Below, piece after piece: positions 1 through 9,134 of a DNA stretch of 64,000 nt. How positions within the stretch are numbered: position 1 is the first letter of the stretch; each line of letters starts with the position of its first letter. Location: NCBI RefSeq assembly GCF_003086295.3, contig NC_092051.1, forward strand, positions 68,449,772 to 68,513,771, read 5' to 3'. The translations under genes and the position numbers were made by a program. This DNA is from Arachis hypogaea (lineage: Eukaryota; Streptophyta; Magnoliopsida; Fabales; Fabaceae). The notes beneath the pieces are model-generated. The model had not been told where the DNA came from, did not search any database, and saw nothing but the letters and a program-made list of their open reading frames with translations.

Positions 1-86
1 AACCATCTCTTGCCGAAAACAATCTCACCACACCTCCAACAACACTTCTTACTTCACCTTGTCAACTTTAGTTGTCACTTACCAAA

Positions 87-1595
87 ATGGCAGCTTCATC
101 TAGCCACAAAAGAAGAAAAGACAAGCAGCCAATGGAGGAAAACAGGGGATTCGATGCATGGAGATACAGATCAGTGTTCCATGAGATTCAAGCCGAATGG
201 ATGAGACCTAAAACGGTACTAGCTGAGGTCCCCTTTGAACTTGAAAAGGATGAGTTCCCAGGTGTTTGGGAAAAGATCAAAAAGAGGAAGTGGGAACTCC
301 TAACTAAGCCAATCACTAGAATCAACATCAACTTGGTGAAGGAGTTTTATGCAAATGCAGTAAGGGAGGATCAAACCAAGAACCCCACATACAAAAGCTA
401 TGTGAGAGGGGTGGAAGTTGACTTCAGTCCCAAAGCAATTATGAAAACTCTTGGCCTGAAAAACATACATTTCAGCCAAGCAAGTTATGACGAAAGGATG
501 AGAGGAGAACCTGACTATACAACTATTGCTGAAGACCTTTGTGCCATCAGAGCTGAATGGGTGAGAAAAACAAGAGGGGCTCCAAGAGTCTTGAGAAGAG
601 GAGACCTAACACCTGAAGCTAAAGGGTGGTATGCAATAGTTAGGAGATCCATCCTACCCACTGCAAACTCTTCAGAAATAGTCCCTAAAAGAGCCATCTT
701 GCTACATTGCATTATGGTTGGAGGAGAGATCAAAGTTCATAGACTCATTGCTGAACAGATACAAGAGTTTAGTGAGAAAAGTGACCCTGAATCCTGGCTT
801 CATTTCCCTAGCACCATCATTAGACTATGCATCGATGCCCAAGTACCACTTGAGGATGAAAGACCTAATTGGCTATATCCTGGGCTGGCCATAACTGCAC
901 ACAGAATGACTCTTGGCCCAACTCCTCCAAGACATACAAGAAGAAGAAATGAAGAAGGGCAACAAGTGGAAGCCGAGCAAGAAGCAGAACAAGAAAGACA
1001 GGAAGGAGAAGACAGAGAAGAAGAGCAAGAAGAGCAAGCAAATCCTGAAAGAAGACAACGAATTCCCAGAGACCCCATGGATATGAGCAGAATGCAGGAA
1101 ATCATGGAAGGAATGTCTCAACAATACATGAGGTCTCAGGAAAGACAAGAAGACTTTCATCTAAAAATGATGGATATGCAAAGGAACTTTGAATCAAGAT
1201 TCTTTGATCTGCAAAGGGAACAAAATCTACACTTACAGGAATCCTTCAGCCACATATGCCAACACCAAGATGCCAATGTCTTGGCAATCAAGGAAGCCAC
1301 CACTTTACAGAATGCAAGATACTCAGTCCAAGCTGACTACAACATCAGTTCGCAAATCAAGCTTAACTACATAGGGGAACATCTACACAAGATGGACCCA
1401 GCATTCCCAGCTTATGATGAGTATTTCAAAGGGAGGAAAGAAGGAGAAATAAACAAGGCAATGATCCTTGAAAAAGGAGTGGAAGAAACGATGAAAAAGG
1501 CTGGATTCTGGAAAAAGCTCATAAGAAAAGACAAAGGAAGCACAAGTGGTCAAAAAGAGGCAGGAAGCAAGAAGAAGCAGGATCCCAAGAATTAA
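87..1595 (+). CDS. Retrotransposon accessory ORF, 'putative plant transposon protein' type (PF20167-like)
   Basis: Intact ORF of about 502 residues starting at MAASSSHKRRK (the in-frame ATG at 72 has no counterpart in the relatives). A basic N-terminus is followed by a conserved block at roughly residues 30-250 with FYANA, YKSYVRGVEVDFSP and LTPEAKGWY, which also occur in the products at 55178-56713 (element E) and, more divergently, at 13862 (element C). The C-terminal half is rich in Glu and Gln, probably coiled coil, and ends lysine-rich. It lies between gag-protease and the 3' LTR, where Athila-type elements carry env-like or extra ORFs. Its function is unknown. The open frame in A and E suggests recent activity or selection. 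The family name is from memory and was not searched. Confidence 0.75.
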   Translation: MAASSSHKRRKDKQPMEENRGFDAWRYRSVFHEIQAEWMRPKTVLAEVPFELEKDEFPGVWEKIKKRKWELLTKPITRININLVKEFYANAVREDQTKNPTYKSYVRGVEVDFSPKAIMKTLGLKNIHFSQASYDERMRGEPDYTTIAEDLCAIRAEWVRKTRGAPRVLRRGDLTPEAKGWYAIVRRSILPTANSSEIVPKRAILLHCIMVGGEIKVHRLIAEQIQEFSEKSDPESWLHFPSTIIRLCIDAQVPLEDERPNWLYPGLAITAHRMTLGPTPPRHTRRRNEEGQQVEAEQEAEQERQEGEDREEEQEEQANPERRQRIPRDPMDMSRMQEIMEGMSQQYMRSQERQEDFHLKMMDMQRNFESRFFDLQREQNLHLQESFSHICQHQDANVLAIKEATTLQNARYSVQADYNISSQIKLNYIGEHLHKMDPAFPAYDEYFKGRKEGEINKAMILEKGVEETMKKAGFWKKLIRKDKGSTSGQKEAGSKKKQDPKN

Positions 1596-2703
1596 GAAGA
1601 ACCAAGCAATAAATAAGAGGTGGTCTCGTTCCTTAATAATCAAATGATAATTGGTGAATTGTCTTTATGAACTTGTTTTCATCATAAGTCATTTAAGTGT
1701 TAGGTGGAGTTTTTTTTTTTTTATGAGTCGTTTTTTTTAGTATGTGTGTTTGTTAAGTGTTTTGAATAAAGTGAATGCCTAGATGTTTGGATATAACTTC
1801 ACCTTCTTAAACAAGTGCCTGCCATGCTTGTTCTGTTTCCAAAAATAAAAGAAAAGCTTGAACAAAAGTAACTTGGCTAAATTAGTGACAAATCAAGTAG
1901 AATTAAGTGGTGGTATGCATGCTTGATTGTTTAGTCACATCACTAATATTAGAGTGTAGAATTATCATCTTTTTTATTGTAGAAGTAAAAATTGTCTATG
2001 GATCTTGATGAATAAATGTCTTTGGCCATGAAAAAGAAAGAAAAAGGAAAAGAAAAAGCCACGGAAAAAGGCAATCAAAAAGTAAAAATAATTGAGAAAA
2101 TAAGCTAGGTACCAATGGTTTGAACTTCTGAGACAAATGCCTGTGGTGTTTATGTATTAAGGATATGCTTGGATGAATAGGTTCTGAGGAGTGTTTCAAC
2201 ACTTGGTAACTTGGGTTAACTAACCCGGGATTATCAACCAAAAGTCCACTATCAAGAGCAACCTAAATACAAAACATTTAGTTACACAAAGAGGTGCTGG
2301 GCACCAATGTCTCAAGAAGAAATGTGAACTAAAATGCCTAAGGTGGATATGTGTAGTGCACTGATAAGAAAAAGAAAATGCCAAAGGCTTGTGCAACACA
2401 TGACACTAAGCAAACAAGGAGCAAAAGAAGCTCTAAGAAAAAGAAAAGAAAAACAAAGAAGAGAAAAGTGCCAAAGACATAAGAATAACAAGAGGCCATA
2501 GCAATTTTTGATGGATGCAATGAAAAAGTGATAATCCTACCTGATAAGTATGAAAAAGTGATGCTGCAACTTTCTGCATAAAACCCTTCTGATGAACTTC
2601 AAATGCTTGCTAATATAGCCAATGTAATTACTTTCTGTTCATACTTTCTTCTCAATTAACTCAGGACTTGCTTAGGGACAAGCAAGTATTAAGTTTGGTG
2701 TTG
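1596..2703 (+). other. 3' UTR of element A with conserved hairpins
   Basis: A/T-rich and non-coding. Segments near 2190-2340 align by eye with the reverse-strand 3' UTR of element E (54500-54620). They include two short perfect stems, GGGTTAACTAACCC (2213-2226) and GGTGCTGGGCACC (2293-2305). The first stem's 14 bases differ by one central pair in E, and the second stem is kept with its loop changed. A function in RNA folding or polyadenylation is inferred only. Confidence 0.6.
2666..2703 (+). promoter_or_regulatory. 3' LTR-adjacent hairpin and PPT-position motif of A
   Basis: A hairpin ACTTGCTT-loop-AAGCAAGT (2666-2687) is followed by AAGTTTGGTGTTG (2691-2703), which abuts the LTR. The place is where the polypurine tract primes plus-strand DNA. 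The same arrangement stands before the 3' LTRs of C (18526-18563), D (45546-45583 reverse), E (54172-54208 reverse) and F. The terminal stem pair varies in a compensatory way among families. Confidence 0.7.
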
Positions 2704-3005
2704 TGATGCCAAGGCATCATAGGCTAGTTTCACTAGCATTTTTCTGTTAGTTTTAGTTGTTTTATGCATTTTCTTGAGCTTAAAGTAACCAAAAATGGTT
2801 AAATGAAGAACAAAGTAATGAACCATCCAAACAATATGATTTTGATGCAAATTCCATGAGTTTTAGTTGAATTACTTAAATGCTATGAATGAAAGATTTC
2901 TCATGAAATTTTGCAAGACTTTGATGCAATTGTTTGGATGATTTCAGGGAAGAAGAGGCTAAGCAAGGAAGCAACAAAATCAATAAAGGAAGCTTGAATA
3001 TCACA

Positions 3006-3742
3006 TGTGGAGTTTAAGTTCCAGTTTAAGCCTAAACTGGAGCTTAAACGCCAAAATCATGAAGGATAAGAAATGCTGGGATTGAAGTTTAACCTCCAGT
3101 TTGACCTCAAACTGGAGGTTAAACGCCAGAATGAGTATGCCACCCAGGGAGGTGTTCCACGTTTAACCTCCAGTTTGACCTCAAACTGGAGGTTAAACGC
3201 CAGAACCAGGAAGAGTACCAGGGGCCATTCCACGTTTAAGCTCCAGTTTGACTCAAACTGGAGCTTAAACGTGTTCGACGTTTTCTTTCACTCCAGGGTT
3301 GCTCTCTCCACCTCCACGTTTAACCTCCAGTTTGACCCCAAACTGGAGGTTAAACGTGTTCGACACCTCCAGGGCCACCATTCCAAGCTTCCACGTTTAA
3401 CCTCCAGTTTGACCTCAAACTGGAGGTTAAACGTGTTCGACCTCCAGTATGCCTCCACCCTTTTCCACGTTTAACCTCCAGTTTGACCTCAAACTGGAGG
3501 TTAAACGTGTTCGACCTCCAGGATGCCTCATTCCTCTTCCACGTTTAACCTCCAGTTTAACCTTAAACTGGAGGTTAAACGTGTTCGACTACATTACTCT
3601 CCAGGGCTACCATTCTTCCATTTCCACGTTTAAGCTTCAGTTTAAGGTTAAACTGAAGCTTAAACGTGCTTCTACAAATGGCCTCACTGGAAGTGTCTGG
3701 CGTTTAAGTTGCAGTTTAAGCTTAAACTACAACTTAAACGCC
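3006..3742 (+). repeat. Array of ten palindromic hairpins in the A LTR
   Basis: About ten units, each an inverted repeat of roughly 18-20 bp per arm with a 2-4-base loop, separated by 30-40 bases of unrelated sequence. A typical arm is GTTTAACCTCCAGTTTGA, then CC, then its reverse complement. Hairpins are centred near 3030, 3105, 3180, 3250, 3337, 3413, 3487, 3561, 3647 and 3721. Several differ in both arms together: CTCC/GGAG in unit 4 becomes CTTC/GAAG in unit 9. Spacers are shared in part (GTGTTCGAC, CTCCAGG). Confidence 0.9.
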
Positions 3743-4065
3743 ATTCTTGAAAAGGGTTTCTGGGCCAAAAATATTGTGATTTAAGTTAGTCTTTGAGCAC
3801 AATTATTAACTTAAACTTACTTTGGTATGAAACCCAATTGAATATCATGGTTTATGGGATTGGGCCTGAAGGATTGATGAGTTTGAAATCTCAATTTATT
3901 GAGTCATGTGTCATTATTTGATTATCACTAAGTTGGCTCAATAAATGTTACAGGACTTGGATCAACAACCTCATCAAGATTATGGATCATAAACCCAAGG
4001 CAAAAGGAAAGCAAGGAGAGGCCTCAAAGCCCAAGAAGCACAACTGAAGCTCAATATAGAAAGTG

Positions 4066-4074
4066 TATAAATAG
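4066..4074 (+). promoter_or_regulatory. TATA box of the A LTR
   Basis: TATAAATAG lies 1.36 kb into the LTR. The matching box in the E LTR (61649-61657, reverse) has the same flanks (AGTGTATAAATAGGATAG). It probably marks the start of the R region. Confidence 0.6.
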
Positions 4075-5032
4075 GATAGAAGTTAAGTTAGAAGGGACTT
4101 TTTACTTTCACTTTTAGCTAGTTTCTTTTTCTTTGTAATTGAATTCAGAGCTATGATTCACTAAACCCCCTTTCATTGGGTTAGGGAGCTCTATTGTAAT
4201 TCAATGAATCAATAATAGTTTATCTTCTTCTTCAATCTTTTCTCTTGAATTTTGTTAGAAAGCTTCTCGATCTAATTCCATTGAGTAGTTGTCTTGGGAA
4301 AGAGACTACTCATACTTGGAATCCTTCGGAGCCTTGGGAAAGGAATGGAGGATTCATGCTAGAGAAGCTTTCTCACAGTGGATTGGATTGGGGTTTGGAT
4401 GGATATTGTGACATGTAATCCTACCAAATTGTGGTTCATGAAATTGTGTGGTATAATCAGTGATCAAGCATCATCTCTTCTTATGAACATTTAAACCAAG
4501 GGATTGGGAATTTGTTTGTTTTTAGAGAGCATTGGAGCCAAGGAATTGGGATCCAATCATATAAGATTGCCAAGCAAAATTCAATGAATGCATTGGTTGA
4601 GGAAGAGATTTACATGTTTTGATTCGGAGATTTCAATATCTCCTAAACCCAATGAATTCCCCATTTCTGATTTCCACTTTCTCTTTACATTCTGCAATTC
4701 AATTCTTGCAATCATCCCCAGTCCCTTTTAATTTCAGCAATTTACATTCTGCTCTTTAATTCATGCAATTTAAGATTCAGCCATTTAATTTTCTTGTCAT
4801 TTACTTTTCCCGCCAATTTTACATTCCGCAATTCTCATCTCAAATCTTGATTCCGCTCAACTAGAACACACTTCTAATCCGAATTGCTCACTCAACCAAT
4901 CCTTGTGGGATTCGACCTCACTCTATTGTGAGTTTTTACTTGACGACGATAACCGGTGCACTTGCCGGAAGGAATTTTGCCGATCGTGCAATTTCCTAAA
5001 TCGTAGCATAACACGTTTATGCGCATCAGTCC

Positions 5033-5048
5033 TCCCATCAGAACTCTG
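5033..5048 (+). pseudogene. Possible 16-bp relic of a 5S rRNA gene
   Basis: The 16 bases between the A LTR and the truncated left LTR of B (TCCCATCAGAACTCTG) equal positions 33-48 of 5S variants in the array. Such a short match could be chance. Since B's right end lies in a 5S spacer, a deletion joining a 5S gene to B's left LTR is plausible. Confidence 0.4.
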
Positions 5049-5579
5049 AGGTTTACCTAAAACTGTAAGTCGATCTCGGACGAGATCTTCTATACTGGTC
5101 GGAGATGACGTGTCCGGCTGATGGGTGGCGGCCGGAGCTGTCGTGTTCGACTTGTTGGACTGGCTGCACTGCTGATCCTTAGTTACCGGAGGGTGGGGGT
5201 ACCTGCAAGAGACTCCGATCCTTAAGTTAGCATGGGTATTAAACAGGTTTTTTTAGTAGAATCAGAGTATGAGTTATACTTGGGTGCTCCAGTGTATTTA
5301 TAATGGTGTAGAGTGACCTTTTTAGATATGATAAGTTAGTTATGTTATCTTATCTTATTTTTGAGTGAGGTCATCTTATCTTCAAGGGAACCGCCTTTAT
5401 CTCTGTAGGCTTGGGCTGCCATTGGATTTGGGTCGTGTTCCTCTGTTTGGGCCCTTTACTGGGCTTTCCTATCGAATTGACCGAGCTCTTTAGAAAGAGG
5501 TCGGATAATCTGACCTGCGGAGGTCGGTCACTTTGTCGCTATCATCCCGGGTCGGACAGCTCGACCCAGGGTATGAACA
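5046..5579 (-). repeat. 3' LTR of element B (left copy)
   Basis: Matches 28092-28630 base for base apart from scattered substitutions and the loss of the outermost bases (expected TGTTCCGAGG, seen CTGAGG). It ends GTATGAACA. A reverse-strand TATAAATAC box is at 5294-5302. Next to it on the element's inner side, the reverse complement of 5580-5590 reads GCAGGGGCAC, a purine-rich tract in PPT position. Confidence 0.85.
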
Positions 5580-6760
5580 GTGCCCCTGCTCGAGCTCGGT
5601 CTTTCTTTGGGAGGTCGAGTCTTAAATTTATGACTTCGATCCTTTTCTGGCGAGGCCGAGCTCGGGCATCTGTCGACTTCTTCTTTGTAGAGTCTTCTTT
5701 TTGAATGTGGAACGTTTTCTTTATTTAAAGCGCGCGCTTTTGTATTAGCGCTCTGTTCTTGGGAAGGCGCAAGGGTTTAATACCCTCATTAATTAGCTGT
5801 TAATGCCCCATTCCCCTTGGCTTTTTATTTTAAACTTTACACACAAAAACAGTTTCTCTTCTCCGTTTTTACTTGTAACTTCCCTTTTCCTTCTCCCTTT
5901 CTGTTTCCTGAAGTTTGCGGTTTTCACATTTCTTCCCTGCGACGTCCTTTGGTGCTTTCTTGGTGTTTTTCTTTGCTCGAGAGGCGATTCTGTTCTACGT
6001 CTTCGATCTTCTATGAAAACTTCTTCCTTTGTTCAGGTTGGTTCTTCTTTTCATCGTTCTCGTCCTTTTTTCTGATAATGCCTTGATTCTAACTGAATGT
6101 ATGTTTGGAAAAGCTTGATCCTTTTTTGTAGCCTTGTGCTTGCTTGTTACTGTGGCGTATTTTTTCTGGTTTTTCCTTTTTCGTTTTTGCGCATACCCCT
6201 TGTGTTTCTGTTGATGCTTCCTAAGGTTTTGCATGTTCTACTGTCGCTTCTGGCTGTTTTTTGAAAAGACTGTATCTTGCTTAAATAACAGTAGTTTTCA
6301 AAATGATAGCTTGACTTTTGCCCTGTTGATTAGCCTTCCTCATCGCTTGTTAGGATTTTCTTTGTTTGTTTGGGGTGCATCTTTGATGACTACTTCTTCT
6401 GAACATTTTGTTGCTATCTGCCTTCGTTTTTTATTTTGAACTGAGACGGTGAGTCTGGGAGGTAGCTCGTTTGGATGGCCGTGTTTGATTTGTGGCTTGT
6501 GGCCTTCGAGGTGTCGTTTTGGTTGTAGAACAGAAAGGGTTTTGTTGTTTTCTTGTGTCGAGACGTATGCCTGTTTTCCTGAATCCTTGTCCTGTTATCT
6601 GCCTCCAAAGGATGCCCCTGGATCTTTTTGGTACAGGTCCTGGGGTTTCCTTTTGTTGCTTGTTCTGTACTGGATTATGTTGGCCGAGTTATTCTTATTT
6701 CGTCCAGGATGTTTTTTAGTAATCCAATCTTCTTTTCTTGTTTGTAGGACTAGTTTGGCC
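5580..6760 (+). other. Leader region of the antisense gene of element B
   Basis: Antisense to gag-pol. T-rich on this strand, no convincing protein. A possible TATA box and palindrome stand at 5722-5740, and a pyrimidine run ending TTTGTAG at about 6747 could be a 3' splice site just before the ATG at 6761. Probably promoter, 5' UTR and a leader intron of the antisense gene; inferred from layout only. Confidence 0.45.
5722..5740 (+). promoter_or_regulatory. Candidate antisense promoter: TATTTAAA overlapping AAAGCGCGCGCTTT
   Basis: A TATA-like TATTTAAA runs into a perfect 14-bp palindrome AAAGCGCGCGCTTT (5727-5740), which stands out in A/T-rich surroundings. It is about 1 kb upstream of the antisense ORF and just inside B's 3' LTR, the right place for an antisense promoter. 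Confidence 0.35.
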
Positions 6761-7528
6761 ATGTCTTCTCGCAATAATATTGTAGAGATGTCTTCTAAAG
6801 TTCCCGAAGGGATGTCCGATTGGCTGGATTCCCTTGTCTTAATGTGTGTCTCTGTGGTGGATGTTGGATTTTGTGTAGAGCTGAGGAAACATCACAGAGT
6901 TTGTGGTGGCGGTGCCCGGGAGAGGGATTATGAGCTTGTAGCGCCCGACTCTGACGAGAGAGTTTGTTTTCCAACTTCGGTCGAGGGGGTGCGTCCCTTC
7001 TTCTATGCCTATGAATATTTCTTTAGCCAGTTAGACATTACTTTTCCTTTTACTGCTTTCGAGACCGACTTGTTGTGGTCGTGTAACATTGCCCCATCCC
7101 AGCTTTATCCGAATTCCTGGGGTTTTATCAAGATCTTTCAGCTGCTTTGCCAAGAGTTAGGCGTAATGCCTTCTCAGACTCTTTTCCTCTATCTTTTTGT
7201 TTCTGACAAGCCTGGAGCTTCTTCCAAAAAGAAGGCTTCCTGGGTTTCTTTTAGGTCTGCCCAGGGGCATAATGTTTTCGCCATGTACGATGAGTCTTTT
7301 AAGGATTTTAAGAATTATTTCTTTAGAGTCCGCGCTGTTGAGGGGGTCCGCCCCTTTTTTCTTGATGAGAATGACGAGCCTGCTTTCCCTCTAGAATGGC
7401 AAAAGGATGTTAGAGTGTCTCGTTATACATGGGAGATGCTTGATGAGGTTGAGCAGGCTTTTGTAATTGTTCTTGAAGATTTATGGGGGGAACCACCCCA
7501 TCTTGATACAAAAAAGTTTTTGAGAGAC
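6761..7528 (+). pseudogene. Antisense aORF of element B, 5' exon (PF04195-like 'gypsy type transposon' protein), cut by C
   Basis: About 256 codons from MSSRNNIVEMSSK. Around residues 70-160 it has VRPFFYAYEYFF, NIAPSQLYPNSWGFI and a PSQTLFLYLF segment, which I recognise as the plant 'putative gypsy type transposon' domain (PF04195). Such genes lie antisense between integrase and 3' LTR in Tat-lineage elements such as Grande and Retand. The frame is open up to the insertion of element C, whose flanks GAGAC/GTGAC look like a 5-bp duplication with one mismatch. The gene resumes at 20192. Its function is unknown. Confidence 0.7.
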
Positions 7529-9110
7529 TGATGAGCGGATAATTTATACAATTTTTGGCATTGTTTTTAGTATGTTTTTAGTATATTTTAGTTAGTTTAT
7601 TATGTTTTTATTAGTTTTTAAATAAAAATCACTCTTCTGGACTTTACTATGAGTTTGTGTGTTTTTCTGTGATTTCAGGTATTTTCTGGCTGAAATTGAG
7701 GGACCTGAGCAAAAATCTAATTCAGAGGCTAAAAAAGGACTGCAGATGCTGTTGGATTCTGACCTCCCTGCACTCAAAGTGGATTTTCTGGAGCTACAGA
7801 AGCCCAATTGGCGTGCTCTTAATTACGTTGGAAAGTAGACATCCTAGGCTTTCCAGCAATATATAATAATCTATACTTTGCCTGAAATTTGATGACCCAA
7901 ATAGGCGTTTCAAGTCAGCTCAAGAATTCTGGCATTTAACTCTAAAACTTGCACAAAAGCTGGCGTTTAACTCCAAAAAAAGTCTCTACACATGGAAGCT
8001 TCAATGCGCAGCCCAAGCACACACCAAGTGGGCCCGGAAGAAGATTTATGCATTAATTACTCATTTCTGTAACCCTAGGCTACTAGTTCTCTATAAATAG
8101 GACCTTTTGATATTGTATTTTCATCTTTGGACGTTTAGTCCCTAGACCTTGGAGGCTGGCCATTCGGCCATGCTTACACCATTATCACTTTTGTATTTTC
8201 AACGGTGGAGTTTCTACACACCATAGATTAAGGTGTGGAGCTCTGCTGTTCTTCATGAATTAATACAAAGTACTATTATTTTTCTATTCAACTCAAGTCT
8301 ATTTCTTCTCCAAGATATTCATTCGCACCCAAGAACATTGATGAATGTGATGATTATGTGACACTCATCACCATTCTCACCTATGAACACGTGACTGACA
8401 ACCACTTCCGTTCTACATGCAAACAAGCTTGAATGTGTATCTCTTGGGTTTCTAATCTAAGATTAGAACCTTCGTGGTATAGGCTAGAATTATTGGCGGT
8501 CATTCTTGAGATCTGGAAAGTCTAAACCTTGTCTGTGGTATTCCGAGTAGGATCTGGGAAGGGATGACTGTGACGAGCTTCAAACTCGCGATTGTTGGGC
8601 GTGTGACAGATGCAAAAGGATCAATGGATCCTATTCCAACATGATCGAGAACCGACAGATGATTAGCCGTGCGGTGACAGCGTGCGTAGAACATTTTCAC
8701 TAAGAGGACGGGAAGTAGCCATTGACAACAGTGATGCCCAATATAAAGCTTGCCATGGAAAGGAGTATGAATGATTGGAAGAAGGCAATAGGAAAGCAGA
8801 GGTTCAAGAGGAACAAAGCATCTTCATACGCTTATCTGAAATTCCAACCAAAGAATTACATAAGTATCTCTATCTTTATTTTATGTTTTATTTATCTTTT
8901 ATTTTGCCTGACTGAGATTTACAAGGTGACCATAGCTTGCTTCAAGCCGACAGTCTTCGTGGGATCGACCCTTACTCACGTAAGGTTTATTACTTGTACG
9001 ACCCAGTGCACTTGCTGGTTAGTTGTGCGGAATTGTGACAAAGTGTGATTCATGTTTAAGAGCTCCAAGTCCTTTGGCACCATTGTTGATGATCACAATT
9101 TCGTGCACCA
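7529..9110 (+). repeat. 5' LTR of element C (1582 bp)
   Basis: Highly similar to 18564-20191. Compared with that copy it lacks about 40 bases of the CTGGCGTTTAAC-type hairpin segment near 7950 and about 35 bases near 8895, so the two LTRs have diverged by small deletions as well as substitutions. TATAAATAG is at 8092-8100. The end segment includes a conserved 'GACCCAGTGCACTTGCTGGTTAG' motif region (9000-9022). Confidence 0.9.
8092..8100 (+). promoter_or_regulatory. TATA box of the C 5' LTR
   Basis: TATAAATAG followed by GACC. The same box with the same flanks is in the 3' LTR (19159-19167) and, reversed, in D and F LTRs (44937-44945, 53105-53113, 63239-63247). Confidence 0.65.
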
Positions 9111-9116
9111 AGTTTT

Positions 9117-9134
9117 TGGCGCCGTTGCCGGGGA
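9117..9134 (+). other. Primer binding site of C, tRNA-Asp type
   Basis: TGGCGCCGTTGCCGGGGA lies 6 bases after the 5' LTR and is complementary to the 3' end of plant tRNA-Asp(GUC) including CCA. The same site, reversed, follows the 5' LTRs of D (52037-52054) and E (60801-60818). Confidence 0.85.

Larger units (their letters stand above)
1..5028 (+). mobile_element. Element A: 3' part of a non-autonomous Ty3/gypsy-type LTR retrotransposon
   Basis: The window opens inside this forward element. Visible parts in order are the accessory ORF (87-1595), a 1.1-kb 3' UTR, a hairpin plus AAGTTTGGTGTTG motif, and a 3' LTR that starts TGATGC and ends GCATCA. The ORF, the 3' UTR and the LTR start resemble element E on the other strand, so A and E belong to related families. 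Gag, primer site and 5' LTR would lie left of the window. I see no RT or integrase, but that side is not visible, so calling A non-autonomous is by analogy with E. Confidence 0.8.
2704..5028 (+). repeat. 3' LTR of element A (2325 bp)
   Basis: Starts TGATGC and ends GCATCA, giving the usual TG..CA ends. It contains a hairpin array, a TATAAATAG box, and near the end the 'ACCGGTGCACTTGCCGG' segment also seen near the 3' ends of the other LTRs here. The left half resembles the solo LTR at 29070 and the E LTR ('gcattttcttgagct', 'tttgatgc'). No certain target duplication can be tested because the 5' LTR is outside the window. Confidence 0.85.

Noticed and set aside
87..1595. env-like protein for the accessory ORFs
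   Set aside because: They are in the env position but I see no signal peptide or membrane segment. The products are charged and coiled coil.
3006..3742. CRISPR-like look of repeats and spacers
   Set aside because: Plant nuclear DNA, palindromic units, partly shared spacers and location in an LTR.
3073..3784. ORFs with repeats like LTSSLTSNWRLN
   Set aside because: Translation of the hairpin array, in several frames; no start context or domain.
6449..6760. N-terminal extension of the antisense ORF with hydrophobic segments
   Set aside because: A likely 3' splice site at about 6747 and the natural start at 6761 suggest that it is leader or intron.
7529..9110. Two separate solo LTRs at 7529 and 18564
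   Set aside because: Primer site, gag-protease and 3' UTR motif lie between them in the proper order and orientation, so they are a pair.
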